Assembly: GCA_009841265.1 (NCBI GenBank)
Contig: VXMB01000007.1
Location: forward strand, 248,001-312,000
Length of the DNA: 64,000 nucleotides
From: Gemmatimonadota bacterium
GTDB taxonomy: Bacteria; JAAXHH01
Direction: 5' to 3'
The position numbers were made by a program, and so were the translations under genes. The notes below the pieces were generated by a model. That model did no database searches. It saw nothing but the letters and a program-made list of their open reading frames with translations, and had not been told where the DNA came from. Positions 34,679-42,387 of this stretch are shown here, in pieces. Positions within the stretch are counted from its first letter, which is position 1. Every line of letters starts with the position of its first letter.

Positions 34679-35471
34679 AGTGCTTGAGGCGATCGGGTAG
34701 CCGTTCGGCGAGGGCGGCGACGGAAGCGGGAAGGGGCCACGGCGCGTAGATGCGCCACGCTTTCGGGCGGAAACCGATGCCGCAGGAGTAGCGCCGCTCG
34801 CGGGTGGCCATATTGGCATGCCAGGTGAGCGAGGCGAAGCAGATCAGGTCGCCCGGGTCGGCGAGGACCGGGACGCAGCCGGGCACGGACATGGGGTCGT
34901 AGGGCGTGTCGGGCGTACCGCCCTCGGGGTACAGGCCGCTTCGTTCCGGTCCCATGACGAACCCGTCGGGGCCGTCCCACTCGAGATAGTGGGACTTTTC
35001 GATAACCGCGATACCGCTGCGATCCGGATGGCTCCCGTTGAGATAGAACCATGCACCGCTGGGGATGGGATAGCGGTTGAGGACGTCATTGGCCCGCTGC
35101 GGATTTTCGATATGTCCCCGGTGATCCTGGTGCCAGCGGCCCATGCCCTCGCCCGGCGTGCGCAGGATGGCCGCGGAACGATGCAGGCAGAGGTCGGCCG
35201 TGCCGTGGACGGTCCGAATGAACTGCATGTAGGCCGGGTTGTCCACCAGATCCCAGACGGGCTCGCTGTCCTCGGCGAAGGACATGTGGTACCGGTTGGA
35301 AGCCGGGGCCAGGTCGCCCTCCGGATCCAGGTGCCGGTCGATGGATTCCTTCAACGCTGCGACCATGTCCCGGTCGATCAGCTGTTGGATGACGCAGAAC
35401 CCGTGTTCATCCAGGCAGGCCAGGGCCGCCTCCACGTCATCACGATGGAAATGATAGTTGTAATCGGGCAT
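34632..35471 (-). CDS. Phytanoyl-CoA dioxygenase (PhyH) family protein
   Basis: The 279-residue oxygenase has HxD in MGRWHQDHRG near residue 115, a distal His in LTWHANMATRERRYS near residue 218 and the conserved Arg in RRYSCGIGFRP. The longer loop between them (SHYLEWDGPDGF) and the WYPW-like C-terminus distinguish it from the other copies. It lies 40 bp downstream of a HAD gene on the same strand and overlaps the 3' end of a convergent HAD gene. Substrate unknown. Confidence 0.87.
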   Translation of the reverse strand: MPDYNYHFHRDDVEAALACLDEHGFCVIQQLIDRDMVAALKESIDRHLDPEGDLAPASNRYHMSFAEDSEPVWDLVDNPAYMQFIRTVHGTADLCLHRSAAILRTPGEGMGRWHQDHRGHIENPQRANDVLNRYPIPSGAWFYLNGSHPDRSGIAVIEKSHYLEWDGPDGFVMGPERSGLYPEGGTPDTPYDPMSVPGCVPVLADPGDLICFASLTWHANMATRERRYSCGIGFRPKAWRIYAPWPLPASVAALAERLPDRLKHFTDGYTGFDGEWRAE

Positions 35472-35511
35472 TTTCCGTTCCAGTTACGACGCTGTGACGA
35501 TCTCCGCCAGG

Positions 35512-36177
35512 TCACCTTCCGGCCTCCTGCAGCAGCCGCTCTACCTCACCGGGGTGGTCCAAACCGGTGTACGGGCCGATCTCCGCAGCGGCCTGCTCGA
35601 AAGCCAGCGTTTCCGATTCGGATTTCGACCAAAGGGCCGCGAAGAATGAGACTCCCGCGGCCGTCGCGGCTTGCAGGTCATCGACGGAATCGCCGACGTA
35701 GACGGTATCGGAAGGTGAAGCGCTCAGGTTGCTTATCGCCTTCACGAGACCTTCGCTATCCGGTTTGGGTGCGGATACATCGTCATCGAAGACCAGTGTA
35801 TCGAATGCGCCCAACCGGGTGTGTTCGCGTGTGATCTCCCAGGCGCCCCGGCTCTTGCCTGAAACGATCCCCAATTTGATGCCTTGGCTTCGCAACGATT
35901 TCAGCAGTCCTTCAACGCCGGGATAAACGCCATCGAAGTACCTGGCGTGCAGTCCGCGGTAGTTTTCCAGGAATCGCTGGTGGGCGCCTTCAACCTCATC
36001 CGGAGGATAGAAATGGGCCATAAGGCGCGGTTCGGAATTCAGGCGGAGCGCCAGTACTTCCTCCAGGGACAACAGGTCGTGTCCGGTCGCCTGCAGCGTC
36101 TGGACGACCGCCCGAATATACAGATTCAACGTGTCTATCAGCGTACCATCCAGATCGAAGAGGACACATCGGGTCAT
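35512..36177 (-). CDS. HAD-superfamily phosphatase, phosphoglycolate-phosphatase-like
   Basis: The 221-residue protein has FDLDGTLIDT at residues 7-16, a helical C1 cap, SGKSRGAWE for motif II, Lys in SAPKPDSEGL and VYVGDSVDDLQAA for motif IV. This is the Gph/PpaX-type arrangement. Its ATG overlaps the sulfatase stop codon region (ATGA), so the two are translationally coupled, which suggests removal of a phosphate from a compound handled by the same pathway. Confidence 0.87.
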   Translation of the reverse strand: MTRCVLFDLDGTLIDTLNLYIRAVVQTLQATGHDLLSLEEVLALRLNSEPRLMAHFYPPDEVEGAHQRFLENYRGLHARYFDGVYPGVEGLLKSLRSQGIKLGIVSGKSRGAWEITREHTRLGAFDTLVFDDDVSAPKPDSEGLVKAISNLSASPSDTVYVGDSVDDLQAATAAGVSFFAALWSKSESETLAFEQAAAEIGPYTGLDHPGEVERLLQEAGR

Positions 36178-37646
36178 TTCGCGGGAGAGGGCCTTTCCGC
36201 GATGTCTTCCGACTTCACCCTTTGCAGCAACTGCGACAACTCCCGGACGAGATCGGGATGGTCGCCGTACCGGTTTACCCGTTCCGAAATGTCCTTATCG
36301 AGATCGAAGAGTTCGCCGGGGAAGTCGTGGGCGGTATAGCCCCGCTCCTCCTTGAACCAGTCGGGTTCGCGGTTGTCGTCTCCGTCCGGGGCATCGATGA
36401 AGACCCAGTTGCCTCTGCGGATGGCGAAGGTTCCGTGGCAGCTGTGGTGAATGGCGAAATCCCGCACCGGATCACTGGTCTCCCCCTGCAACAGCGGAAG
36501 CATGCTCACGCTGTCCTCGCCTTCGTCCTCCCCGAGATCGACGTCGGTCAGGTCGGCACAGGTCGCCATGAAGTCGCCCAGGGTGGTGAGCTGGTCGCAG
36601 ACCGCGCCGGCGGGTACAACACCCGGCCACCGGGCAAGGAAGGGGACCCGATGTCCGCCTTCCCAGACGTCGCGCTTGACGCCGCGTAGGTCCCCCATGC
36701 TGTAATGACCGTGGCGGCGCGCGTGTTCGTAGCTCCCGCCGTCCGCGGCCGAGGCGCATTCCGGTCCGTTGTCGCTGGTGAAGATCAGCAGCGTGTCGTC
36801 GGCGATTCCGCGGCGCTCCAGGGCAGCCATGATCTGGCCCACCACCCAGTCCACCTCGCAGACGAAGTCGCCGTAAAGCCCCGAGCCGCTCCGTCCAATG
36901 AACGGCGCGTTGGGCACGATGGGCGTGTGGGGCGACGTGAGCGGGAAGTAGAGGAAGAACGGATCGGGTCCGGAAGATTCGATGTAATTGACCGCGCGGC
37001 GTATGAAAGCGGGGATCATCTCCTCGAGCGACCAGCCCGGTTTCATGATGCCGGGCCATCCGAACATCTCGTCGGGCTTAGGTACCGTCGGCTCCCCGGC
37101 GAGCCGGTCCTGCTCGAACCAGGTGTAGGGCGGGAAATTCGGCACATCCACGCCGAAGTACGTGTCGAATCCACAGTCAACCGGTCCCCCGCGCATGGGC
37201 GCGTTGAAATCGACCTGCCGTTCCCGCTCCTCCCGCAGTTCCCGGTCCAGCCTGCCCACCGCGGTACCCTCGTGCGCGGGCTTCCCGTCCAGTGTGGCCC
37301 ATTCCCAACCGAGGTGCCATTTCCCGATGCACGCGGTGCGGTAGCCCTGCTCGCGAAGCAATTCCGCCGCGGTGAGGCGGCCGGGCTCGATCAGGGGCGG
37401 ATCGTAGGGCCATAGGACGCTGTTCTGCAGGGGCGTGCGCCAGCAGTAGCGGCCGGTCAGCAGGGCATACCGGCTCGGTGTGCACACGCTCGAAGGAGCA
37501 TGGGCGTCGGTGAAGCGCATGCCTCCCTCGGCGAGCAGGTCCAGGTGGGGCGTCGGGATCTTCGAATCGGGGTTGTTGCACCCCATGTCGCCGTATCCCA
37601 TGTCGTCGGCGAGGATGTAGATGATATTGGGCGTGGAATTGGGCAT
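36174..37646 (-). CDS. Sulfatase (arylsulfatase A type)
   Basis: The 490-residue protein carries the formylglycine motif CTPSR with Cys55, metal-binding Asp14-Asp15 in LADDMGYGD, GKWHLG near residue 110, SPHTPI near residue 230 and TSDNGPE near residue 280. It hydrolyses sulfate esters after Cys55 is converted to formylglycine, which needs a maturase not present in this window. No signal peptide is visible, unusual for a polysaccharide sulfatase, so a small intracellular sulfate ester may be the substrate. It is coupled to the following HAD gene and diverges from the acetoacetate-decarboxylase-like operon. Confidence 0.93.
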   Translation of the reverse strand: MPNSTPNIIYILADDMGYGDMGCNNPDSKIPTPHLDLLAEGGMRFTDAHAPSSVCTPSRYALLTGRYCWRTPLQNSVLWPYDPPLIEPGRLTAAELLREQGYRTACIGKWHLGWEWATLDGKPAHEGTAVGRLDRELREERERQVDFNAPMRGGPVDCGFDTYFGVDVPNFPPYTWFEQDRLAGEPTVPKPDEMFGWPGIMKPGWSLEEMIPAFIRRAVNYIESSGPDPFFLYFPLTSPHTPIVPNAPFIGRSGSGLYGDFVCEVDWVVGQIMAALERRGIADDTLLIFTSDNGPECASAADGGSYEHARRHGHYSMGDLRGVKRDVWEGGHRVPFLARWPGVVPAGAVCDQLTTLGDFMATCADLTDVDLGEDEGEDSVSMLPLLQGETSDPVRDFAIHHSCHGTFAIRRGNWVFIDAPDGDDNREPDWFKEERGYTAHDFPGELFDLDKDISERVNRYGDHPDLVRELSQLLQRVKSEDIAERPSPAK

Positions 37647-37657
37647 AGTTACGTTCT

Positions 37658-37687
37658 GGCGGTTAACCTGTTGGTCTCGAGACCGCC
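37658..37687. promoter_or_regulatory. Nested palindromes in the divergent sulfatase / decarboxylase region
   Basis: GGTCTCGAGACC (37673-37684) is a perfect 12-bp palindrome and GGTTAACC (37661-37668) a perfect 8-bp one. Both lie between the outer arms GGCGGT (37658-37663) and ACCGCC (37682-37687). They stand 12-41 bp ahead of the sulfatase ATG in the only gap between the two divergent operons. A dimeric repressor site is plausible; the regulator is not in the window. Confidence 0.5.
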
Positions 37688-37835
37688 GACTGAAATGGCA
37701 GTAGCGGACACGGGTGTAAACGTTGACGGGGACACTGACGAAGATGTTGGTGGATTCATCCTGTACCTAATATGCCAATCGTTTAAGTTAATGACAAGTT
37801 GCATGGTCGCGGACCTTGTCGCTGGAGATCCGGAA

Positions 37836-38621
37836 ATGAGACTCAAACACGAAGACGGCTGGAATATCCCGGCTGGGAGCCCCTTTTATCCCCCGCTTCC
37901 CGCAGTTTATCGAAACGTGCGGTTCCAGTTCGTCTTCTTTCACGCCGCGCCTCCCGCCGTACAGGGCTTTCTCCCGGAACCCTTGCAGGCGGCGAAGGAC
38001 GGGTTGTGCGTGGCTTCCGGGTTGGAGGTGCCGGATTGTGAGCTCTACGGCCCCTTCGAAGAGTCCTTTATCGTGATGAAGTGCCATTTCCGGGATCAAA
38101 CCGGGTTCTACTGCTCCCACGTCTTCCACAACGGTCCCGCCGGCATTGCTGCGGGCCGGGAGATCTACGGGACGCCGAAGGTGTACGCGGATTTAAAGGT
38201 GACCCATGCGGACCGGTCCATGATGACGGAGACTTCCTATGGCGGGGTGCCGGTATTGACTATCGCCTCGAGCGTGGAAGCCGACGCTCCCCAGGATACC
38301 GGTGCCAGCCACGACGCACCCCACGACGCGTCCCAAGACACGATGCCCGCCCTTACTCCGGCTTGGCGCTTGAAGATCATACCCCGAGCGGACGGCCCGG
38401 GACCTGCCCTCAAACAACTGATCGACTGCACCGAAACGACCCGGGACGTGGAAGTGCACGCTTTCGCGCAGGGGAAGGGCACAATCGTACTCGGCGCTTC
38501 ACTGCGGTGTGACCTCACCCCGCTCGCGCCGCTCGAATACGGAGATGCCTTCCACATGGAGAGCAGCTATTCCGAGGGATATGCGCGGGTTGTTTACGAC
38601 TATCTGAGCGAGAAACCGTAA
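37836..38621 (+). CDS. Acetoacetate decarboxylase family protein
   Basis: The 261-residue protein matches the ADC family. The Schiff-base Lys is at residue 115 in GREIYGTPKVYADLKV, and acidic residues precede it in GPFEESF (about 74-76). In the Clostridium enzyme the lysine is also Lys115 and its neighbour is Lys116; here the neighbour is Val, so the pKa-lowering pair is not kept. Relatives include non-decarboxylating aldolase-dehydratases. A Ser/His/Asp/Ala-rich loop (about 150-170) is inserted. GGAG lies eight bases ahead of the ATG at 37836. It is first in an operon with the racemase-like and DUF3830 genes. Confidence 0.83.
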   Translation: MRLKHEDGWNIPAGSPFYPPLPAVYRNVRFQFVFFHAAPPAVQGFLPEPLQAAKDGLCVASGLEVPDCELYGPFEESFIVMKCHFRDQTGFYCSHVFHNGPAGIAAGREIYGTPKVYADLKVTHADRSMMTETSYGGVPVLTIASSVEADAPQDTGASHDAPHDASQDTMPALTPAWRLKIIPRADGPGPALKQLIDCTETTRDVEVHAFAQGKGTIVLGASLRCDLTPLAPLEYGDAFHMESSYSEGYARVVYDYLSEKP

Positions 38622-38624
38622 CCG

Positions 38625-39350
38625 ATGGGTGACACACTGAAGGTCGGGATACTATACCCTCTTCATTCCGCGGAGGACGACTACCCTAGCCTGGCCGCGT
38701 CGCTGAAGCCCGCGGTGGATGTCCGGGTGGTCCATACTGACAGTCCAAACCTGCACCGTATCGACGAGACGCTGATCACCGGCAGCCGGGAATACCTGCT
38801 CGCCGGAGTGGAGGAGCTAATTCCTCAAGACGTCGACGTTTGTATGTGGGCGTGCGCGAGCGGGAGTTTCGTCTTTGGGGTGGAAGGCGCGCGTCGCCAG
38901 GCGCAGGACCTGGCCGATGCGCTCGGTGTTCCAGCATCGAGTACGTCGCTGGCGTTCCTCAGTGCCTGCAATGCCCTCGGGCTAAGACGGGTTGCGATTG
39001 CGGCGACCTACCCGGAAGAACTGTCGAAAGCCTTTCGTACTTTTCTCGATTCGGATGGCATCGAAGTGGTCCACATGGGGTATCTCGGGGTCTGGACGGG
39101 GGATGAGTCCGCGCTCATTGAACGCGATGAGGTGTTGCGCTTTGCACGGGCCAACGATCATCCCGATGCGGAGGCGGTCCTGATTCCGGACACCGCGCTG
39201 TACACCGCGGCTTTCCTTCCCGAACTCGAGACGGCGGTGGGCAAAACGGTGCTGACGGCGAACCAGGTGACGATGTGGGAGGCCCTGCGCCTCGCGAACC
39301 GTCTGAAGCCGCAGTCTGGACTGGGACGGTTGATGGAAGTCATCGCATGA
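38625..39350 (+). CDS. Asp/Glu racemase superfamily (maleate isomerase / arylmalonate decarboxylase-like)
   Basis: The 241-residue protein has two similar Rossmann-like halves. The first active-site Cys is at residue 77 in MWACASGSF. The second position, where racemases and maleate isomerases have Cys, reads LIPDTAL with Thr190, so two-base racemisation is unlikely. A one-cysteine or decarboxylase-type chemistry fits better. It starts four bases after the stop of the acetoacetate-decarboxylase-like gene and is followed by DUF3830, suggesting a shared small-acid pathway. Confidence 0.8.
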   Translation: MGDTLKVGILYPLHSAEDDYPSLAASLKPAVDVRVVHTDSPNLHRIDETLITGSREYLLAGVEELIPQDVDVCMWACASGSFVFGVEGARRQAQDLADALGVPASSTSLAFLSACNALGLRRVAIAATYPEELSKAFRTFLDSDGIEVVHMGYLGVWTGDESALIERDEVLRFARANDHPDAEAVLIPDTALYTAAFLPELETAVGKTVLTANQVTMWEALRLANRLKPQSGLGRLMEVIA

Positions 39351-39378
39351 CGTTTGACAGGTACCTAAGGAGATCGGC

Positions 39379-39864
39379 ATGGATCGTTTTATTGAAGTGA
39401 CCTTGAAGAAACGCGGTGTGAGCTGCATCGCGCGGTTGCTGGATGACCTTGCGCCGAAGACGTGCGAGGCGGTGTGGAACGCATTGCCGCAGGAGAATGA
39501 TGCCTATCACGCCAAGTACGCGAGCAACGAAGTCTATACCCTCGTCCCATCCTTCGCGCCAAGCGAGATTGGTATGGAGAATCCCACCGTTACGCCGATC
39601 ACCGGCGATCTGCTTTACTTCTTCTTCCCCCCCGGCGCCGTCAATGTGCCATCGTTGCGCGAGGCCGCGTTCAGTACGGGTCTGGTCGATCTTGCAATCT
39701 TCTACGGACGGGACAATCTGATCCTGTCGCCCAACATGGGCCTGGTCCCCGGTAATCGCTTTGGCGAGGTTACGGAGAATCTCGAGGAGATGGTGGAGGC
39801 GTGCACGAGCGTCTGGCGCGAGGGATTCGCCGGAGAGCGACTGGCGTTCAGCCGGGTGGAGTAG
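39379..39864 (+). CDS. DUF3830 family protein
   Basis: The 161-residue protein matches DUF3830, a cyclophilin-like beta-barrel fold of unknown function. It opens with FIEVTLKKRGVSCIARLLDDLAPKT and contains the typical segments GDLLYFFFPPG and LAIFYGRDN. AAGGAGATCGGC ahead of the ATG gives a good ribosome-binding site. As I recall, DUF3830 genes commonly lie with amidase, decarboxylase or Asp/Glu-racemase genes for small carboxylic acids, and that arrangement is seen here. The role (binding protein or enzyme) is unknown. Confidence 0.82.
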   Translation: MDRFIEVTLKKRGVSCIARLLDDLAPKTCEAVWNALPQENDAYHAKYASNEVYTLVPSFAPSEIGMENPTVTPITGDLLYFFFPPGAVNVPSLREAAFSTGLVDLAIFYGRDNLILSPNMGLVPGNRFGEVTENLEEMVEACTSVWREGFAGERLAFSRVE

Positions 39865-39919
39865 ATCGGATCACTTCACCCATTGTGTCGCTCTTAAAGG
39901 TTCTTTCGTTGAGCCTGCC

Positions 39920-40528
39920 TTATGGATTCTGATCGGGATGAATCGGGCGTTGCCGGACGTATTCCGATCGCGTGATCTCGAAATCCAGCTTTCTGTCCGA
40001 CGATTCGCCTGCGATTCTCAGTCCGCAGGCCCGCCATAGCGCGACGGAACGGGCGTTGTCCACGGAAACATCTAAGGGACGAAGCCGGTCGATTCCCAGC
40101 TCTTCAAACGCGTACTCCATCAAACAGCATACTACTTCCCGGCCATATCCTCGGCCCCACAAGGACTTGTCCCAAATCCCGATCGGCATGCGCATCACCT
40201 TCTCGCCCGGAATCTTTGCGCGGTCCAGATTCATCCACTGAAGACACACCTCGCCGATCGTCCGGCCGCTCGCCCTTTCCACGATCGCAAAAAGAAACCC
40301 TTGCTCTGCCATGATCCTGCCCACCCGCGTGAGCGAATCCGCCGTCGGAGGATCGGCCGGCGGTTCTCCTTCCATGGCGTTCAGGAATTCGGGATCCCGG
40401 TAGTAGGCCTCCGCGATCTCGAAATCTGCCTCCCGGAAAGGACGAAGTTGCAGGCGCGCGGTTTGCAGATGGACCTGGTGCCCGGCAAAGTGATCTGGCA
40501 TGTCCGAATGATGTTCCTTGACCTTCAT
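39920..40528 (-). CDS. GNAT-family N-acetyltransferase (RimJ/RimL type)
   Basis: The 202-residue protein has the acetyl-CoA-binding GNAT signature in the form DKSLWGRGYGREVVCCL near residue 127, with an opening LQTARLQLRPFREADF typical of RimJ/RimL-like and spermidine-type acetyltransferases. The C-terminal DVSVDNARSVALWRACGL forms the usual last helix-strand unit. The acceptor is unknown. It converges on the DUF3830 gene and lies upstream of no obvious partner. Confidence 0.86.
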   Translation of the reverse strand: MKVKEHHSDMPDHFAGHQVHLQTARLQLRPFREADFEIAEAYYRDPEFLNAMEGEPPADPPTADSLTRVGRIMAEQGFLFAIVERASGRTIGEVCLQWMNLDRAKIPGEKVMRMPIGIWDKSLWGRGYGREVVCCLMEYAFEELGIDRLRPLDVSVDNARSVALWRACGLRIAGESSDRKLDFEITRSEYVRQRPIHPDQNP

Positions 40529-40555
40529 TTCACGTGAATACGTTTCGAATCAGGC

Positions 40556-41248
40556 TCAATCCAGACTTAACAGGGCAGGAAGTTCGGTCAATGTAGCGAT
40601 TTGATAATCAGGTTCTATTCCCGTATCATTGAATGCGCCATTGCGATTCAACCACACCGCATGTACACCGACCGCCTGTGCGCCTTTGACGTCCGTTTCC
40701 AGCGAATCTCCCACGTGTAGCAGTTGGTCCAGGCTACAACCTGCTCGTTCCACCGCGATCTGATAGGTCCTCGGATCCGGCTTTTCGATGCCGATATCCT
40801 GTGCGTAGACGGCGAAGTCGAAACGGTCAGCGAGCCCGAAGTACTCCGGATAGTTGTTGCCGTTCGACAGCAGACCAAGTTTGTAATGCCGGTCGAGGGC
40901 ATCGAGCATGGGTACTACATCCTCGTAAGGTCTGATGTCGTTGTACCGGTGTTCCAGATATGCTTCGTTGAGACGCACCGAAAGATCGGGTCCCGTGTAT
41001 CCCACGTGATCAAGCATCCTGTGGAAGGACCTCCGCCGTATCTCGTCGAAGTCTCTTACCTTTCCCACGTAATCTTTCTCTTCCCGGTCACGAATAGACC
41101 ACATCTGCTCAACCGTCAGGCTCTGGGATCGCTTGCCCGGTACGCGCTTTATCAGTTCATCGCGAGCGGACTCCATGGACCGCATGATGACCCGGTCCGT
41201 GTCGATAAGGGTCTGGTCCACGTCGAAGGAAATTGTGGTGATGTTCAA
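40556..41248 (-). CDS. HAD-superfamily hydrolase coupled to higBA
   Basis: The 230-residue HAD protein has FDVDQTLIDT at residues 8-17, LLSNGNN for motif II, Lys in IEKPDPRTY and HVGDSLETDVKGA for motif IV, with a helical cap. The start is TTG at 41248; its bases overlap the TGA stop of the HigA gene (TTGA), so translation is coupled and the gene is the third cistron of the toxin-antitoxin operon. Phosphatase activity is expected; whether it has any part in the toxin-antitoxin system is unknown. Confidence 0.86.
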   Translation of the reverse strand: MNITTISFDVDQTLIDTDRVIMRSMESARDELIKRVPGKRSQSLTVEQMWSIRDREEKDYVGKVRDFDEIRRRSFHRMLDHVGYTGPDLSVRLNEAYLEHRYNDIRPYEDVVPMLDALDRHYKLGLLSNGNNYPEYFGLADRFDFAVYAQDIGIEKPDPRTYQIAVERAGCSLDQLLHVGDSLETDVKGAQAVGVHAVWLNRNGAFNDTGIEPDYQIATLTELPALLSLD

Positions 41249-41565
41249 GAAGATGCCGCCCGTGTTACCAATGGATGCGGTCGGACCTCTGTCTCCAGGC
41301 GATCTGCAAGTTCGTCTTCGGCAACGTCGAGCGCATAGTCCATCTGAATACCCATCCAGAATTGTGGTGACATGCCGAAATAGCGCGCCAACCTGAGCGC
41401 GGTATCGGCTGTAATACCTCGCTTCCCCAGGACGATTTCGTTGATGCGACGTGCGGGTACGCCCATGGAAAGTGCGAGCCGGTTCTGACTCAAATTCATC
41501 GGCTTGAGAAATTCTTCCATCAGAATCTCACCTGGGTGTACAGGAGCCAGTTTTTCATTGCGCAT
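41245..41565 (-). CDS. higA: HigA-type antitoxin (XRE family)
   Basis: The 106-residue protein has the HigA/VapI signature: the opening VHPGEILMEEFLKPM, the HTH LSQNRLALSMGVPARRINEIVLGKRGIT and the closing segment RLARYFGMSPQFWMGIQMDYAL. It neutralises the HigB toxin encoded 11 bp upstream and should bind the promoter. TAGGAG, which includes the toxin stop codon, stands eight bases ahead of the ATG. Confidence 0.92.
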   Translation of the reverse strand: MRNEKLAPVHPGEILMEEFLKPMNLSQNRLALSMGVPARRINEIVLGKRGITADTALRLARYFGMSPQFWMGIQMDYALDVAEDELADRLETEVRPHPLVTRAASS

Positions 41566-41576
41566 GGCAGAATCTC

Positions 41577-41858
41577 CTAATGATAGTCCACGATTTCAAC
41601 ATTGTAGGCATCGCCGTTTCTCCACGTGAAGCATATACGCCACTTTGCGTTTATCCTTATGCTGTACTGGCCAGCGCGATCTCCGCGTAGTTTCTCGAGG
41701 TGATTTGCCGGTGGTACCCGAAGATCATCAAGTATGGTCGATCGGTTTAGCATGCGAAGTTTGCGAACGGCTATCCGCTGTATATCGTGTGGCAACTTCC
41801 GGGATCGGAAGCGACTGAACACCAATTGAGTTTCACGATCGCCAAACGACCGAATCAT
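41577..41858 (-). CDS. higB: HigB-type toxin (RelE/ParE superfamily mRNA interferase)
   Basis: The 93-residue protein begins with MIRSFGDRETQLVFSR, the usual HigB opening, and ends with RINAKWRICFTWRNGDAYNVEIVDYH, the beta-strands that carry the catalytic residues in RelE-type ribosome-dependent mRNA interferases. The toxin-first order is typical of higBA. A TATAAT box ends only three bases before the chosen ATG, so the transcript may be nearly leaderless. A TTG ten codons upstream is the alternative start. Confidence 0.9.
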   Translation of the reverse strand: MIRSFGDRETQLVFSRFRSRKLPHDIQRIAVRKLRMLNRSTILDDLRVPPANHLEKLRGDRAGQYSIRINAKWRICFTWRNGDAYNVEIVDYH

Positions 41859-41861
41859 ATT

Positions 41862-41880
41862 ATTATAACGTTTTACGTTA
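41862..41880 (-). promoter_or_regulatory. higBA promoter with palindromic operator
   Basis: A perfect inverted repeat, TAACGT and ACGTTA around three bases (41866-41880), overlaps a TATAAT -10 box read leftward (41867-41862). HigA proteins repress by binding palindromes over their own promoter, and this is the only palindrome ahead of the operon. The -35 region (TTGCCG, about 15 bp upstream) is weak. Confidence 0.6.
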
Positions 41881-42032
41881 AACGGCAAGGGTTATATCTG
41901 ATGCACTCCACAATTTCACTAAATCAGAGAAAGCGTTTTGTATGATGCGATTTGCCCAGCTGTTGGCATAACACTGGAATCAATCCCACTACACCGATAG
42001 TTTGGCAGATGTTCCGGCAAACTTACCCGTAA

Positions 42033-42299
42033 TCAATCGGTCGATTCCAGTCGTTTCTTCACGAGATCATGTTTCCGTTGGAGATTCAGCCAGAACCCCG
42101 GAGTCATATCTAGCGCTTGAGACAGCTGCCACGCAGTCTCGGGAGTAACTCCTCTTTTACCCTGAACGATCTCATTTAGCAGTTGAAGTGGCATGCCGAT
42201 ATGGTCGGCGAACGCCGCCTGAGTCATGCCCAGTGGTTTTATGAATTCTTCGAGAAGCATCTCACCTGGATGAGTGGGGATTCGATTATCTGGTAACAT
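42033..42299 (-). CDS. Orphan HigA/VapI-type antitoxin
   Basis: The 88-residue protein is a second HigA homologue (IPTHPGEMLLEEFIKPLGM, then an HTH QAAFADHIGMPLQLLNEIVQGKRGVT and WLNLQRKHDL). GGAGG stands four bases ahead of the ATG, so it is probably well translated. No toxin gene precedes it: the 88 bp upstream lead to a divergent kinase gene, and the 144 bp downstream hold nothing recognisable. It may be a solitary regulator or the survivor of a lost module. It lies 0.2 kb from higBA and is clearly different in sequence from that HigA. Confidence 0.88.
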   Translation of the reverse strand: MLPDNRIPTHPGEMLLEEFIKPLGMTQAAFADHIGMPLQLLNEIVQGKRGVTPETAWQLSQALDMTPGFWLNLQRKHDLVKKRLESTD

Positions 42300-42387
42300 T
42301 GTTCCTCCTTTGGATTATCATTTGTTATCGTATTAGTAGTTAGAGGTTTGGATGATCTAGAAACAAAACTTTGCACGACTGATTCCG

